64,000 nucleotides of DNA from Salinicola lusitanus (GCF_003206045.1 NZ_PZJM01000003.1:278303-342302); one strand, 5' to 3'. Numbered from the stretch's first letter, positions 45,999 through 55,580 are shown. Numbers and translations: made by a program. Notes: generated by a model not told the origin, from the sequence alone.

Positions 45999-47441
45999 AT
46001 GCAACGACTGACGCAACAGTTCATCGCCAACCGCTGGCAGCAGAGCGCCGCCACGCGCCGGCTGACGGTGCGCGACCCCTACCAGCAGTGCCCGCTGGCC
46101 GAGATCACCGCCGGCGCAGCCACCGACGTCGATGCCGCGGTGAACGCGGCCCGCGACGCCCAGCCGGCCTGGCATGCCCTCGGCGGAGCGCGCCGCGCGG
46201 CCTATCTCGAGGCCCTGGCCACCGCCCTGGAGACCCGCCGAGAGACGCTGACCCGGCTCTCGGCACGCAACAACGGCAAGGCCCTGGCCGAGACCCATAT
46301 CGACCTCGATGACACCGTGGCCTGCTATCGCTACTACGCCGCCCAGGCGCACGCCCTGGAAGCGCGCCAGGGGCGCCCGGTGGAACCCGCCGCGGATATC
46401 GATGCCCGCATCTATGAGGAGCCAGCCGGCGTGGTGGGCCTGATCACGCCGTGGAACTTCCCGCTGGTGACCAGCGCCTGGAAGATCGCCCCCGCCCTCG
46501 CCGCCGGCTGCTGCGTGGTGTTCAAGCCCTCGGAGGTGGTGCCGCTGCCGGAGCTGGCCCTGGCCGAGATCGCCGAAGAGATCGATCTGCCACCCGGGGT
46601 ATTCAATCTGCTGCTGGGCGACGGCGAAGGCATCGGCGCTCCGCTGAGCGCCCACCCCGGTATCGACAAGCTCTCGTTCACCGGCAGCAACGCGGTGGGC
46701 GAGACCGTGATGCGCGCCGCCGCCAGCGGCAGCCGCGGGGTCTCGCTGGAGCTCGGCGGCAAGTCACCGATCCTGGTGCTCGACGATGCCGATGTCGACA
46801 GCGCCGCCGACTGGGTGATGGCAGGGATCTTCTTCAACAGTGGCCAGATCTGCTCGGCCACCTCGCGGCTGCTGGTGCAACATAGCTTGGCCGAGGCGCT
46901 CTACGCAGCGCTCGCCCAGCGGATCGATGCCCTGTGCCTGGGCGACCCGCTTGCCGCCGGGACCGACATGGGGCCGATGACCAGCACCCGGCAGCGCGAG
47001 CGGGTGGAAGCCTATCTCGCCCTCGCCGTCAGCGAGGGGTTGGTCGCGGTGCGCGATGCCAGCCACCGCCAGCTACCGCCCCAGGGCGAGTTCGTCGCCC
47101 CCACCCTGTACCGCGACGTGCCGGTGACCAGTCGTCTGTGGCAGGAGGAGATCTTCGGCCCGGTACTGTGCGCGCGCGGCGTGGCCAGCGACGCCGAGGC
47201 GATCGCGCTGGCCAACGCCAGTGACTTCGGTCTCGCCGCTACCGTGATCGGTGGCGACCTCGACCGTGTGCGTGACGTGGCTCGGGCGCTGCGCGCCGGC
47301 AGCGTATGGCTCAACGGCGAGCAGCGGGTGCTGCCCCAGGCTGGCTGGGGCGGCTTCGGGCGCAGCGGCATCGGCCGCGAGCTGGGCCCCTGGGGACTCG
47401 CCAGCTACGTGGAGATCAAGCACGTGATTGGCCCGGCGTAA
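45999..47441 (+). CDS. aldehyde dehydrogenase, probable 4-guanidinobutyraldehyde dehydrogenase
   Basis: 480 residues. NAD-dependent class: TPWNFPLVTSAWKIAPALAAG, KLSFTGSNAVGETV, catalytic Glu in SLELGGKSPI and Cys in FFNSGQICSATSR. It ends the operon 32 bp after the decarboxylase gene, so it most likely oxidises the product to 4-guanidinobutyrate, the substrate of the first gene. It resembles betaine-aldehyde and KauB-type enzymes, so other aminoaldehydes are possible. Confidence 0.85.
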   Translation: MQRLTQQFIANRWQQSAATRRLTVRDPYQQCPLAEITAGAATDVDAAVNAARDAQPAWHALGGARRAAYLEALATALETRRETLTRLSARNNGKALAETHIDLDDTVACYRYYAAQAHALEARQGRPVEPAADIDARIYEEPAGVVGLITPWNFPLVTSAWKIAPALAAGCCVVFKPSEVVPLPELALAEIAEEIDLPPGVFNLLLGDGEGIGAPLSAHPGIDKLSFTGSNAVGETVMRAAASGSRGVSLELGGKSPILVLDDADVDSAADWVMAGIFFNSGQICSATSRLLVQHSLAEALYAALAQRIDALCLGDPLAAGTDMGPMTSTRQRERVEAYLALAVSEGLVAVRDASHRQLPPQGEFVAPTLYRDVPVTSRLWQEEIFGPVLCARGVASDAEAIALANASDFGLAATVIGGDLDRVRDVARALRAGSVWLNGEQRVLPQAGWGGFGRSGIGRELGPWGLASYVEIKHVIGPA

Positions 47442-47603
47442 GCGTCGGTCGAGACGCCATGCGACCTTTCTCTTACAGCCGCGGCGGCGGCGCTGTGTCA
47501 TAACGTAAACGCTCGTTCGAGAACCGCGCGTCGCCCTTATTCTACCGCGCGGCCGGCACCCACCCCGACGAGCCATGACAACAGCTCACAAGGGATCGAT
47601 ACC

Positions 47604-49445
47604 ATGCCAATGCCGCGCTCTCGGCAACTGGCGCTGGGGGTGATCGTCGGGGCCAGCGCCCTGCCGCTCCCGGCGCTGGCCGCCTCCAGCTTCCATGACA
47701 CCTTCGACGACACCGTCTTCTTCGGCGATAGCCTGAGCGACAGCGGCTACTATCGAGGCGCCATCGGCAGCGCGCTCTCGCTGACGCCGAGCCAGCAGGC
47801 GTTCATCGGCCGCTTCACCACCAACCCCGGGCCGGTATGGGCCGAGCGGGTCGCCGGCCACTACGCCAGCAACGCCCAGCCCAGCAATGTCGGCGGCAAC
47901 GACTACGCCGCCGGCGGCGCCCGGGTGACCACGCCCGCGGCGACCCCGTTCGGCGCCGCGCCCGCCCTCGGCGAGCAGGTCGCGACCTACCTCGCCAGCA
48001 CCGGCGGCGTGGCCGATGGCGATGCCCTCTATGCCGTGTGGGGAGGTGCCAACGATCTGTTCGCGGTGGCCGGGGGTGCCGACGCCCAGAGCACCATCAC
48101 CACCGCGGTCACCGGCACCGCCGGGATTCTCGCCACGCTGGAAGGGGCCGGTGCGCGCCATGTGCTGCTGTTCAACATTCCCGACTTCGGCCTGACGCCG
48201 CGCTTCAATGGCGACCCTGCCACCAGCGCCGGCGCCACCGCGCTGGCGAGCCAGTACAACAGCGCGCTCTATGCGGCGGTCGCCGCCAGCGGCGCCAAAG
48301 TGATCCCGGTGGATACCTTCGGCCTGCTGCAGGAGGTGGTCGCCGAGCCCGTCGCCTACGGCTTCACCAATGTCACCGACCGCGCCTGTACCCAGACGCT
48401 GCCGCTGTGCACACCCGATACCCTGGTCGCCCCCGGCGCCGACGAAAGCTATGTGTTCGCCGACGACGTCCACCCCACCACCGCCACCCACCGGATCATC
48501 GGCGAGTACGTGATCTCGCTGCTCGAAGCCCCGCAGCAGCAGCAGTTGCTGACCCATTCGGCGGTTCTCAGCGGACGCTCGCGGGCCAATCGGGTCGCCG
48601 AGCATCTCGATGCGGTGCCACTGGCCAACGGCCTGCGCTGGTGGGGCGATCTGCGCGCCGAGCACCAGCAGCTCGACTCCGGCGATCTGTATGACGCCAG
48701 CATGCCGGCGGGACTGTTCGGGGTGGACTGGTATCGGGACGGGCTGGTACTGGGCGGGTTCGTCGGCTACGGCGATCAGGATGCCGACTTCGGCGACGGC
48801 CGCGGCGACTTTCAGCGCAAGGACACCACCGTCGGCCTCTTCTCCGGCTGGTACGCCGACAGCGCCTGGGTCAATGCCCAGCTCAGCTACAGCTGGCTCG
48901 ACTACGACATCGACCGCGAAGTGCAGCTCGGCAGCGCGACCCGCCACCACCGTGGCTCGCCGGAGGGCAGCAACCTGACCGCCGCGCTCAACGCCGGCTA
49001 CGAGTTCCGCGCCTTCGCGATTCCCGAGGGCGACGTGCGCACCGGGCCGATCGCCGGAGTGACCTGGCAGCGGGTCAAGCTCGACGGCTACGACGAGGAG
49101 GGGCAGGCATCGACCTCACTGAGCTATCCCGACCAGGAGATCGATTCGCTGGTGGGCCGGGTCGGCTGGCAGATCCGGCGCCACGGGCCGACGCTCAACC
49201 CCTACCTGCAGCTCACCTACAACCACGAGTTCGAAGAGAGCGAAGGGGTCGCGGCGACCCTGCAGAGCCTGCCGCAGCTGGGCGACTATCGCGTGCCCAA
49301 GCTCACCTTCGACCGTGACTATGTCGAGGTCAACGTCGGCGCGCGGGCCACGCTCTGGGGCCTCGACACCCAGCTCGGTGCCAGCGTCGATCCCGACAAT
49401 GCGCGCACCAGCACGCTGTTCGTGAATCTGGGCAAGCGTATCTGA
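47604..49445 (+). CDS. GDSL-type autotransporter esterase (EstA/EstP-like)
   Basis: 613 residues. Signal peptide (LALGVIVGASALPLPALAA), then a GDSL lipase block: VFFGDSLSDSGYY (Ser), AVWGGANDLFAVAG (block III Asn), and DDVHPTTATHRIIGEY (Asp/His). Residues about 350-613 form an autotransporter beta-domain (repeated amphipathic strands; ends TLFVNLGKRI). Such esterases are displayed on the outer membrane and act on lipid-like substrates. The last residue is not aromatic, unusual for BAM-dependent barrels. It is a single gene with a bidirectional terminator. Confidence 0.88.
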   Translation: MPMPRSRQLALGVIVGASALPLPALAASSFHDTFDDTVFFGDSLSDSGYYRGAIGSALSLTPSQQAFIGRFTTNPGPVWAERVAGHYASNAQPSNVGGNDYAAGGARVTTPAATPFGAAPALGEQVATYLASTGGVADGDALYAVWGGANDLFAVAGGADAQSTITTAVTGTAGILATLEGAGARHVLLFNIPDFGLTPRFNGDPATSAGATALASQYNSALYAAVAASGAKVIPVDTFGLLQEVVAEPVAYGFTNVTDRACTQTLPLCTPDTLVAPGADESYVFADDVHPTTATHRIIGEYVISLLEAPQQQQLLTHSAVLSGRSRANRVAEHLDAVPLANGLRWWGDLRAEHQQLDSGDLYDASMPAGLFGVDWYRDGLVLGGFVGYGDQDADFGDGRGDFQRKDTTVGLFSGWYADSAWVNAQLSYSWLDYDIDREVQLGSATRHHRGSPEGSNLTAALNAGYEFRAFAIPEGDVRTGPIAGVTWQRVKLDGYDEEGQASTSLSYPDQEIDSLVGRVGWQIRRHGPTLNPYLQLTYNHEFEESEGVAATLQSLPQLGDYRVPKLTFDRDYVEVNVGARATLWGLDTQLGASVDPDNARTSTLFVNLGKRI

Positions 49446-49573
49446 GCGCCGGGGCGCCCTATCCGGCGCCCCTTACCCCCAGCGCGGAACAACTCAGCGC
49501 AGAACGACGCAGCCCCCCCCCTTCAGCAGCCCGAACCATCGACACGGAACATAAACACCAGCCATAAACAAAG

Positions 49574-49604
49574 ACACCCCGCCGGCAGAACCGGCGGGGT
49601 GTCT
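49574..49604. terminator. bidirectional terminator between the esterase and suhB-like genes
   Basis: GACACCCCGCCGG, loop CAGAA, CCGGCGGGGTGTC: a perfect 13-bp stem. T-rich sequence follows on both strands (TCTATTT and TTTGTTT), so it serves both convergent genes. Confidence 0.85.
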
Positions 49605-49634
49605 CTATTTCAACAGCGCCTGGCGCCCGACGTC

Positions 49635-50429
49635 TCAGACGCTCGCTTTCAACTGCTGTGCCAGCGCCTTGTAGAGGCGCGGGCCGGCGGCCATCAGGCT
49701 ACCGCCCACGGTCACGCTGGGCGAGCCGTCGATAGCGCCGGAGAGTGCGCCGGCCTCCTTGAGCAGCAGCGAACCGACCCAGAGATCCTGCTCTTCGAGG
49801 CCGAGTACGAAGGCGGCATCGGTACGGCCGGCGGCGAATTCGATCATGTCGAGCAGCGCACAGCCGCTGCCGATCAGCGTATCGATCTGCGGCCCGAGAC
49901 GCTCGACCACGGTGAGATACTGCGGCAGCCAGCGCGAGCGGTACTCTTCGCTGGGCCAGGAGAGCGCGAGGCGCGCCCCGGGCACCCCGACCGTCTTGGA
50001 GACGCGCAGGCGCTTGCCGTTGCCCTGGGCGCCGCGACCACGGCTGATCAGGAACTCATCGTCGCTGAACGGCGCAACGATCACCGCATGCTCGGGGCGA
50101 CCCTTGACCAGGCACACCATCGAGATCGCGAACTGGCGACTCCCCACACCGAGATTGGACTCGCCGTGGAAGGGCTCGATGTGCCATACGGTGTCGCGCT
50201 CCTCCCCCTTGCCTTCACGGTAAGGAGTGAAGCGTCCGGACACGCCGTGTTTGGGGTAACCACGGGTGAGCTGATGCACGATCAGCGTTTCGGCATTACG
50301 CGCGGTGTCTTGCAGCAGACCGGAGGTGGCCTGCTCATCGTGGCTGACTTCGAGACGGTCGCGGATGCGAACGAACTGTTCAGCGGCGCTACGTGCGGCA
50401 CGCAGCGCGAATTGAACCATCGGATGCAT
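49635..50429 (-). CDS. suhB: SuhB-like inositol-monophosphatase-family protein lacking metal-site residues
   Basis: 264 residues, collinear with SuhB from the N-terminus (MVQFALRAARSAAEQ) through SRGRGAQGNGKRLRVS and IEFAAGRTDAAF to LLLKEAG. Key residues differ: the GEE segment is replaced (GVSGRF, about 62-67), the DPLDGT motif reads EPFHGES (Glu85, His88, Glu90), and WDMAAG reads QDLWVG, keeping only the Asp. It should therefore bind little or no magnesium and be catalytically weak or dead. In E. coli SuhB works with Nus factors in rRNA transcription, independently of catalysis. Its position next to trmJ-iscR is the normal suhB place. Confidence 0.85.
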   Translation of the reverse strand: MHPMVQFALRAARSAAEQFVRIRDRLEVSHDEQATSGLLQDTARNAETLIVHQLTRGYPKHGVSGRFTPYREGKGEERDTVWHIEPFHGESNLGVGSRQFAISMVCLVKGRPEHAVIVAPFSDDEFLISRGRGAQGNGKRLRVSKTVGVPGARLALSWPSEEYRSRWLPQYLTVVERLGPQIDTLIGSGCALLDMIEFAAGRTDAAFVLGLEEQDLWVGSLLLKEAGALSGAIDGSPSVTVGGSLMAAGPRLYKALAQQLKASV

Positions 50430-50585
50430 GGATCTGGCCTTGGTATCTATCGAGAACGGTATCGAGAGCGGGATCGAAAGCTGTTAAAGAGCGCGGCAGA
50501 GTCTAACAGAGCCCGGGCATGCTAGACTACGCGTTTTCCCCTTTTGCGCCCGATGGTCGACGCGCTCATGCTCGCCGGCCCTAGA

Positions 50586-50660
50586 CGCGGTATCCCGCTA
50601 CTCGACACCCCCAGGCTCGACAGACCCATGTCCGACACCCCCAGGCCCGACAGCGCCATG
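50586..50660 (+). repeat. short tandem repeat in the trmJ leader
   Basis: Two copies of CGACACCCCCAGG-C/T-YCGACAG followed by an ATG lie immediately before the chosen trmJ start; the preceding bases resemble a third, diverged copy. Each copy ends at an in-frame ATG, giving three possible starts. Confidence 0.6.
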
Positions 50661-51446
50661 CTCGACCGTATTCGTATCGTTTTGATCGGCACCAGTCACC
50701 CCGGCAATATCGGCGGGGCCGCCCGCGCCATGCGCAACATGGGGCTCGATGACCTGGCGCTGGTGGCACCGCGCTGCGACCCCAAGGATCGCGAGGCCTA
50801 CTCACGCGCCTCCGGCGCCAACGCCCTGGTCGACGCCGCCCGCGTCCACGACCAGCTCGAGGCGGCGGTCGCCGACTGCACCCTGGTGGTGGGCGCCAGT
50901 GCGCGCTCGCGCCATCTACCCTGGCCGATGGTCAGCCCACGGGCCCTGGCGGAGAATCTGCCGCAAGCGCTGGCCCCCGATGGCGCCCGCCTCGCGCTGG
51001 TGTTCGGTCGCGAGGATACCGGGCTGACCAACGCCGAGCTGCAGCGCTGCCATCAGCACGTGCACATCCCCACCAACCCCGATTTCAGCTCGTTGAACCT
51101 GGCCGCGGCGGTGCAGGTGCTGGCCTATGAGTGCCGTCAGGCGTGGCTCACCGCCAGCGACTCGGCCGCGGATGACGATGCCGCCCAGCCGTTCGGCGTG
51201 GCCTGGGACAACCCGCCGGCCAGCCACGCCGACATGGAGCGCTTCTTCGCCCATCTCGAACGCACCCTGACCACGCTGGCGTTCCACGACCCGGACAACC
51301 CGCGCCAGCTCATGGCACGCCTGCGCCGGCTGTTCCTGCGCGCCCATCTCGACAGCATGGAGATGAACATCCTGCGCGGCATCCTCGGCACCATGGACAA
51401 GCGCCTGCGCGACACCGCCCCATCCCCGCGCCGCGACGGCGAGTGA
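50658..51446 (+). CDS. trmJ: tRNA (cytidine/uridine-2'-O-)-methyltransferase TrmJ
   Basis: 262 residues from [20 protein letters not shown]; two earlier in-frame ATGs fall in a tandem-repeat leader. SPOUT motifs: [33 protein letters not shown] and [19 protein letters not shown]. It methylates the 2'-O of position 32 in several tRNAs. The following gene is iscR, an order common in gammaproteobacteria. Confidence 0.93.
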   Translation: MLDRIRIVLIGTSHPGNIGGAARAMRNMGLDDLALVAPRCDPKDREAYSRASGANALVDAARVHDQLEAAVADCTLVVGASARSRHLPWPMVSPRALAENLPQALAPDGARLALVFGREDTGLTNAELQRCHQHVHIPTNPDFSSLNLAAAVQVLAYECRQAWLTASDSAADDDAAQPFGVAWDNPPASHADMERFFAHLERTLTTLAFHDPDNPRQLMARLRRLFLRAHLDSMEMNILRGILGTMDKRLRDTAPSPRRDGE

Positions 51447-51500
51447 GCGTGCCGACGGGCTCGCCTCGCAGGGTGCCGGGGCGGCACGGCGCCGCGGGGA

Positions 51501-51533
51501 ATGGTTGACCGTTCTACTCGGGTTTTCCATAAT
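51501..51533 (+). promoter_or_regulatory. iscR promoter with IscR type-1 binding site
   Basis: TTGACC (51505-51510), 17-bp spacer, CATAAT (51528-51533) is a good sigma-70 promoter. Bases 51501-51525 match the IscR type-1 consensus (ATASYYGACTRWWWYAGTCRRSTAT) at 20 of 25 positions (GTTGACC...ACTCGGG). The site overlaps the promoter, fitting autorepression by holo-IscR. Confidence 0.75.
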
Positions 51534-51567
51534 GCCGGCATCCTTGCAGCGACCGCCGACTCCTCCG

Positions 51568-52050
51568 ATGCGTCTGACCACCAAAGGCCGCTACGCCGTC
51601 ACCGCCATGCTCGATCTGGCGCTCAACGCCGATCAGGGACCGGTATGCCTGGCCGATATCTCCAAGCGCCAGGACATCTCGCTCTCCTATCTGGAGCAGC
51701 TTTTCGCCCGTCTGCGCCGGGCGCAGCTGGTGACCAGCGTGCGCGGTCCGGGTGGCGGCTACCTGCTGGGTCGTGCTCCGGCGGAGATTTCCGTGGCGGG
51801 TGTGATCGATGCGGTCAACGAGTCGGTGGACGCCACTCGCTGCCAGGGCCAGGCGGATTGCCATCAGGGCAGCAAGTGCATCACGCATCATCTGTGGTGC
51901 GACCTGTCGGACGAAATCCAGCGTTTCCTGAGCGATATCAGCCTGCAGGAGCTGGTACGCCGGGAACAGGCTCGCAGCGCCACTCGCCCCGAACCCGAGG
52001 TGAGCGCTTTCGCCGACGACGTCGCCACGATTGCCGTGTCGTCGCGCTAG
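51568..52050 (+). CDS. iscR: Fe-S cluster assembly transcriptional regulator IscR
   Basis: 160 residues starting [20 protein letters not shown]; an upstream in-frame ATG would place the start inside the promoter. Rrf2 winged helix, then the 2Fe-2S ligands Cys92, Cys98 and Cys104 in [14 protein letters not shown], the same spacing as in E. coli. It is the first gene of iscR-iscS-iscA and has an IscR-type site at its own promoter. Confidence 0.97.
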   Translation: MRLTTKGRYAVTAMLDLALNADQGPVCLADISKRQDISLSYLEQLFARLRRAQLVTSVRGPGGGYLLGRAPAEISVAGVIDAVNESVDATRCQGQADCHQGSKCITHHLWCDLSDEIQRFLSDISLQELVRREQARSATRPEPEVSAFADDVATIAVSSR

Positions 52051-52127
52051 TCAGGTCATCCAGCGACTACACTTCGGCGTAACGTATCCGACTCCATTTC
52101 GACCGATAGCCAGAGATCCTCCGTGCC

Positions 52128-53306
52128 ATGAGCGCTCCGATTTATCTCGATTACGCCGCCACCACCCCTACCGATCCGAGGGTGGCCGAGCAGATGATGC
52201 GTCATCTGACGCTGGACGGGGTCTTCGCCAACCCGGCGTCGCGCAGCCACATGCCCGGATGGCTGGCCGAACAGGCGGTGGAGAATGCCCGCCGCCAGGT
52301 CGCCGACCTGATCGCCGCGGACCCGCGGGAGATCGTCTGGACCTCCGGTGCCACCGAGGCGGACAATCTGGCGCTGACCGGTTTCATGCGGGCCAACCGC
52401 GGCCGCGGTCGCCACATGGTGACCTCGATCATCGAACACAAGGCGATCGTGGATACTGCGCTCGCGCTGGAAGCGGAAGGCTTCGAGGTCACCTGGCTGA
52501 CCCCGGGAGCGGATGGCCGGGTCACGCCCGCGCAGCTGCGCGAGGCGATGCGCGACGACACCGTGCTGGTCTCGCTGATGGCGGTCAACAACGAACTGGG
52601 CAGCGTCAACGATCTCACCGGCCTGGCGGCCGTTGCCCACGAGTTCGGTGCGCGCTTTCACGTCGATGCCGCCCAGGCCACCGGGCGACTGTCGCTGGAT
52701 GTGGGCGCGATGGGGATCGACCTGATGTCGCTATCGGCACACAAGGTATACGGCCCCAAGGGCATCGGCGCCCTCTACGTGCGCCGCGACCCGGATCTGC
52801 GCATCGAGGCGCTGATCCACGGCGGCGGTCACGAGCGTGGCATGCGCTCCGGCACCCTGCCTACGCATCAGATCGTGGGCATGGGCGAGGCCTTCGCGCT
52901 GGCACGCGACGAGGGCGATGCCGACGGCGAGCACGCCCGTGCACTGCGTCGGCGGTTCCTCGATGGGCTGGCCGACTGTGGCGGCATCCACAACCACTCG
53001 CCGCTGGATCGCTCCGTCCCCAACATCGTCAATCTCGCCTTCGACGGGGTCGACGGTGAATCGCTGCTGATGGCGCTGCGCGGACTCGCGGTCTCCACCG
53101 GGTCGGCCTGCAACTCGGCCAGCGTGGAGCCCTCCTACGTGCTCAAGGGGATCGGCGTGCCCCACGTCCAGGCGCTCGCCTCGATCCGCTTCAGCTTTGG
53201 CCGGTTCACCACCATCGACGAGATCGATGCGGCCGTGGCCGACATACGCCGTGCCCTGAGCGGGCTGCGTCAACCGTCGCAATCCGCCGCCCTGAATCAT
53301 CGCTAG
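52128..53306 (+). CDS. iscS: cysteine desulfurase
   Basis: 392 residues. [16 protein letters not shown] start, PLP Lys in [16 protein letters not shown], and catalytic Cys in [15 protein letters not shown]. It supplies sulfur for Fe-S clusters, tRNA thiolation and other uses. It lies 77 bp after iscR. iscU, hscB, hscA and fdx do not follow; the next gene is iscA. Confidence 0.96.
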   Translation: MSAPIYLDYAATTPTDPRVAEQMMRHLTLDGVFANPASRSHMPGWLAEQAVENARRQVADLIAADPREIVWTSGATEADNLALTGFMRANRGRGRHMVTSIIEHKAIVDTALALEAEGFEVTWLTPGADGRVTPAQLREAMRDDTVLVSLMAVNNELGSVNDLTGLAAVAHEFGARFHVDAAQATGRLSLDVGAMGIDLMSLSAHKVYGPKGIGALYVRRDPDLRIEALIHGGGHERGMRSGTLPTHQIVGMGEAFALARDEGDADGEHARALRRRFLDGLADCGGIHNHSPLDRSVPNIVNLAFDGVDGESLLMALRGLAVSTGSACNSASVEPSYVLKGIGVPHVQALASIRFSFGRFTTIDEIDAAVADIRRALSGLRQPSQSAALNHR

Positions 53307-53330
53307 GGGAGTGGCGTCTGCGCCACTCCC
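53307..53330 (+). terminator. hairpin in the iscS-iscA gap
   Basis: GGGAGTGGCG, loop TCTG, CGCCACTCCC, then GTTTGG. A perfect 10-bp stem directly after the iscS stop. With a short T run it may be a partial terminator or mRNA stabiliser setting iscA levels. Confidence 0.55.
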
Positions 53331-53350
53331 GTTTGGCAAGGAGAGATAGC

Positions 53351-53677
53351 ATGCAGAACATCACCATCAGTGAATCCGCCGCCACCCAGATCCGTCACGT
53401 CCTCGAGGAGCGTGGCAGCGGCCTGGGGCTGCGGGTGGCAGTCAAGCCGAGCGGCTGCTCCGGCTACAGTTACGTGCTCGACATCGCCGACGACCTGCGT
53501 GACGGAGATGTCGCGTTCGAGGAGCGCGGCGTCAAGGTGCTGGTGGACAAGGACGCGCTGGCGATCCTCGACGGCACCGAAGTCGACTACGTCAGTGAAG
53601 GACTCAACCGCTTCTTCCGCTTCAACAATCCCAATGTGACCGACGAATGCGGCTGTGGCGAAAGCTTCAACGTCTGA
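53351..53677 (+). CDS. iscA: iron-sulfur cluster assembly A-type protein IscA
   Basis: 108 residues from [18 protein letters not shown], with AAGGAGAG 8 bases upstream; six codons of in-frame sequence before it are not needed. The three cysteine ligands are present: [13 protein letters not shown] and [10 protein letters not shown]. The sequence [11 protein letters not shown] near the end is closer to IscA than ErpA. It carries clusters to apo-proteins. Confidence 0.94.
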   Translation: MQNITISESAATQIRHVLEERGSGLGLRVAVKPSGCSGYSYVLDIADDLRDGDVAFEERGVKVLVDKDALAILDGTEVDYVSEGLNRFFRFNNPNVTDECGCGESFNV

Positions 53678-53935
53678 CCTCCCCCGCCCCCCCTCTCGCC
53701 GTGGCCCCGGCGCGGTGACGGCCGGGATGCGTAGCCCGCGGGCTTGCGCTACAATGGCGCGATTTTTCGGCTGGCGCGCGGTACCCGCAGGCATCCGCCA
53801 CCCCGGCCAGCGACGATTTCGGACGGCGCGCCATCTAACGACACGATCGGTTGGAGGCGCGTCGTCTCGCATCTTCACCCCTTTTTTCGTTCGCGATGAT
53901 CGCGATCGATTCACCACAGCCAGGAGACCGAAGTC

Positions 53936-54364
53936 ATGGCCACCGAGCGTACGCTTTCCATCATCAAGCCCGATGCCGTTGCCAAGAACGTGATCGGCGA
54001 CATCTACAGCCGGTTCGAGAAAGCCGGGCTGCAGATCGTTGGCGCCAAGATGCTGCATCTCTCCAAGGAGCAGGCCGAAGGCTTCTACGCCGAGCACAAG
54101 GAGCGGGGCTTCTTCGCCGACCTAGTCAGCTTCATGACCTCCGGCCCGGTGATGGTCCAGGTCCTCGAAGGCGAGGGCGCGATCGCCAAGAACCGCGAGC
54201 TGATGGGCGCCACCAACCCGAAGGAAGCCGCACCGGGTACCATCCGCGCCGATTTCGCATCGTCCATCGATGCCAACGCCGCGCACGGTTCCGATGCACC
54301 GGAGTCCGCCGCGCGCGAGATCAGCTATTTCTTCCAGGATAACGAACTCTGCCCGCGCAGCTGA
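53936..54364 (+). CDS. ndk: nucleoside diphosphate kinase
   Basis: 142 residues. [18 protein letters not shown] start and catalytic His in [15 protein letters not shown]. Balances nucleoside triphosphates. Good Shine-Dalgarno (CAGGAG) about 8 bases before the ATG. The 258-bp gap upstream shows no gene. A hairpin follows at the end. Confidence 0.97.
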   Translation: MATERTLSIIKPDAVAKNVIGDIYSRFEKAGLQIVGAKMLHLSKEQAEGFYAEHKERGFFADLVSFMTSGPVMVQVLEGEGAIAKNRELMGATNPKEAAPGTIRADFASSIDANAAHGSDAPESAAREISYFFQDNELCPRS

Positions 54365-54370
54365 TTCGTC

Positions 54371-54399
54371 GACCGACCGGCCTCTCCCGCCGGTCGGTC
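54371..54399. terminator. hairpin between ndk and rlmN
   Basis: GACCGACCGGC, loop CTCTCCC, GCCGGTCGGTC: a perfect 11-bp stem just after the ndk stop, without a T run. It could be a Rho-assisted terminator or an mRNA-stabilising structure. Confidence 0.5.
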
Positions 54400-54446
54400 A
54401 CCCCTGTCTCCGGACACCCCGCCACTCTCGAGCCGATGCCGTTGCT

Positions 54447-55580
54447 ATGAGCGCTGCTACCGCCACCCCCCGCACCAATCTCCTGGGGCTCTCTCGCGAG
54501 CAGATGGAGGCATTCTTCGTCTCTCTGGGCGAGAAGAAGTTTCGCGCCGCCCAGGTCATGAAATGGATCCATCAGGAAGGTTGCGACGACTTCGAGTCGA
54601 TGACCAACCTCTCCAAGCCGTTGCGTGCCCGACTGGAGGAACACGCCGAGATCCGTGGCCCGAGCGTGGTCTACGAAGGGACCTCCAGCGACGGCACCCG
54701 CAAGTGGGTGCTCGAGGTCGAGGATGGCAGCTATGTCGAAACCGTGCTGATTCCGGCCGATAGCGGCACGCGCCGCACGCTCTGCGTGTCGTCGCAGGTC
54801 GGCTGCTCGCTGGACTGCAGCTTCTGCTCCACCGGCAAGCAGGGCTTCCAGCGCAACCTGACCAGCGCCGAGATCATCGGCCAGGTGTGGGTCGCCCAGC
54901 AGCGGGCCGGCGGCCGCATGAGCGCACCGGATGGACGACGAGCCATCACCAACGTGGTGATGATGGGGATGGGCGAGCCGCTGCTCAATTACGACAACGT
55001 GGTGCCGTCGATGAAGCTGATGCTCGACGACAACGCCTACGGTCTCTCCAAGCGCCGGGTGACGCTCTCCACCTCCGGCGTGGTACCGATGATCGACAAG
55101 CTGGGCGACGACATCGACGTGAGTCTCGCCATCTCGCTGCACGCGGCCAACGACGAGCTGCGCAACGAGCTGGTACCGCTCAATCGCAAGTACAACATTC
55201 GCAAGCTGCTCGATTCGTGTCAGCGCTATCTCGCCAAGTGCGGCGACGCGCGCCACATTACGATCGAGTACACCCTGATCAAGGACGTCAACGATCAGCA
55301 GGTCCATGCGCAGGAGCTCGTCGCACTGCTCGACGAACTGCCGTGCAAGATCAACCTGATTCCTTTCAATCCGTTCCCCCACTCGGGGTACGAGAAGCCA
55401 TCGCGCAATCAGGTCATGCGCTTCCAGAGCTGGCTCTACGAGCTCGGCCACACCGCGATGGTACGCACGACCCGCGGCGACGACATCGATGCGGCGTGCG
55501 GCCAGCTGGTGGGCAAGGTCAAGGATCGCACCAAGCGCCACGAGCGCTACATCCAGTCGATCCAGCTGGACGCCGACTGA
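54447..55580 (+). CDS. rlmN: 23S rRNA / tRNA adenine-C2 methyltransferase RlmN
   Basis: 377 residues. Radical-SAM cluster [11 protein letters not shown] (CX3CX2C), [14 protein letters not shown], and the methyl-carrying Cys in [13 protein letters not shown] near the C-terminus. It methylates A2503 of 23S rRNA and A37 of tRNAs. The chosen ATG at 54447 matches the family start; a longer frame overlapping ndk is spurious. Confidence 0.96.
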   Translation: MSAATATPRTNLLGLSREQMEAFFVSLGEKKFRAAQVMKWIHQEGCDDFESMTNLSKPLRARLEEHAEIRGPSVVYEGTSSDGTRKWVLEVEDGSYVETVLIPADSGTRRTLCVSSQVGCSLDCSFCSTGKQGFQRNLTSAEIIGQVWVAQQRAGGRMSAPDGRRAITNVVMMGMGEPLLNYDNVVPSMKLMLDDNAYGLSKRRVTLSTSGVVPMIDKLGDDIDVSLAISLHAANDELRNELVPLNRKYNIRKLLDSCQRYLAKCGDARHITIEYTLIKDVNDQQVHAQELVALLDELPCKINLIPFNPFPHSGYEKPSRNQVMRFQSWLYELGHTAMVRTTRGDDIDAACGQLVGKVKDRTKRHERYIQSIQLDAD

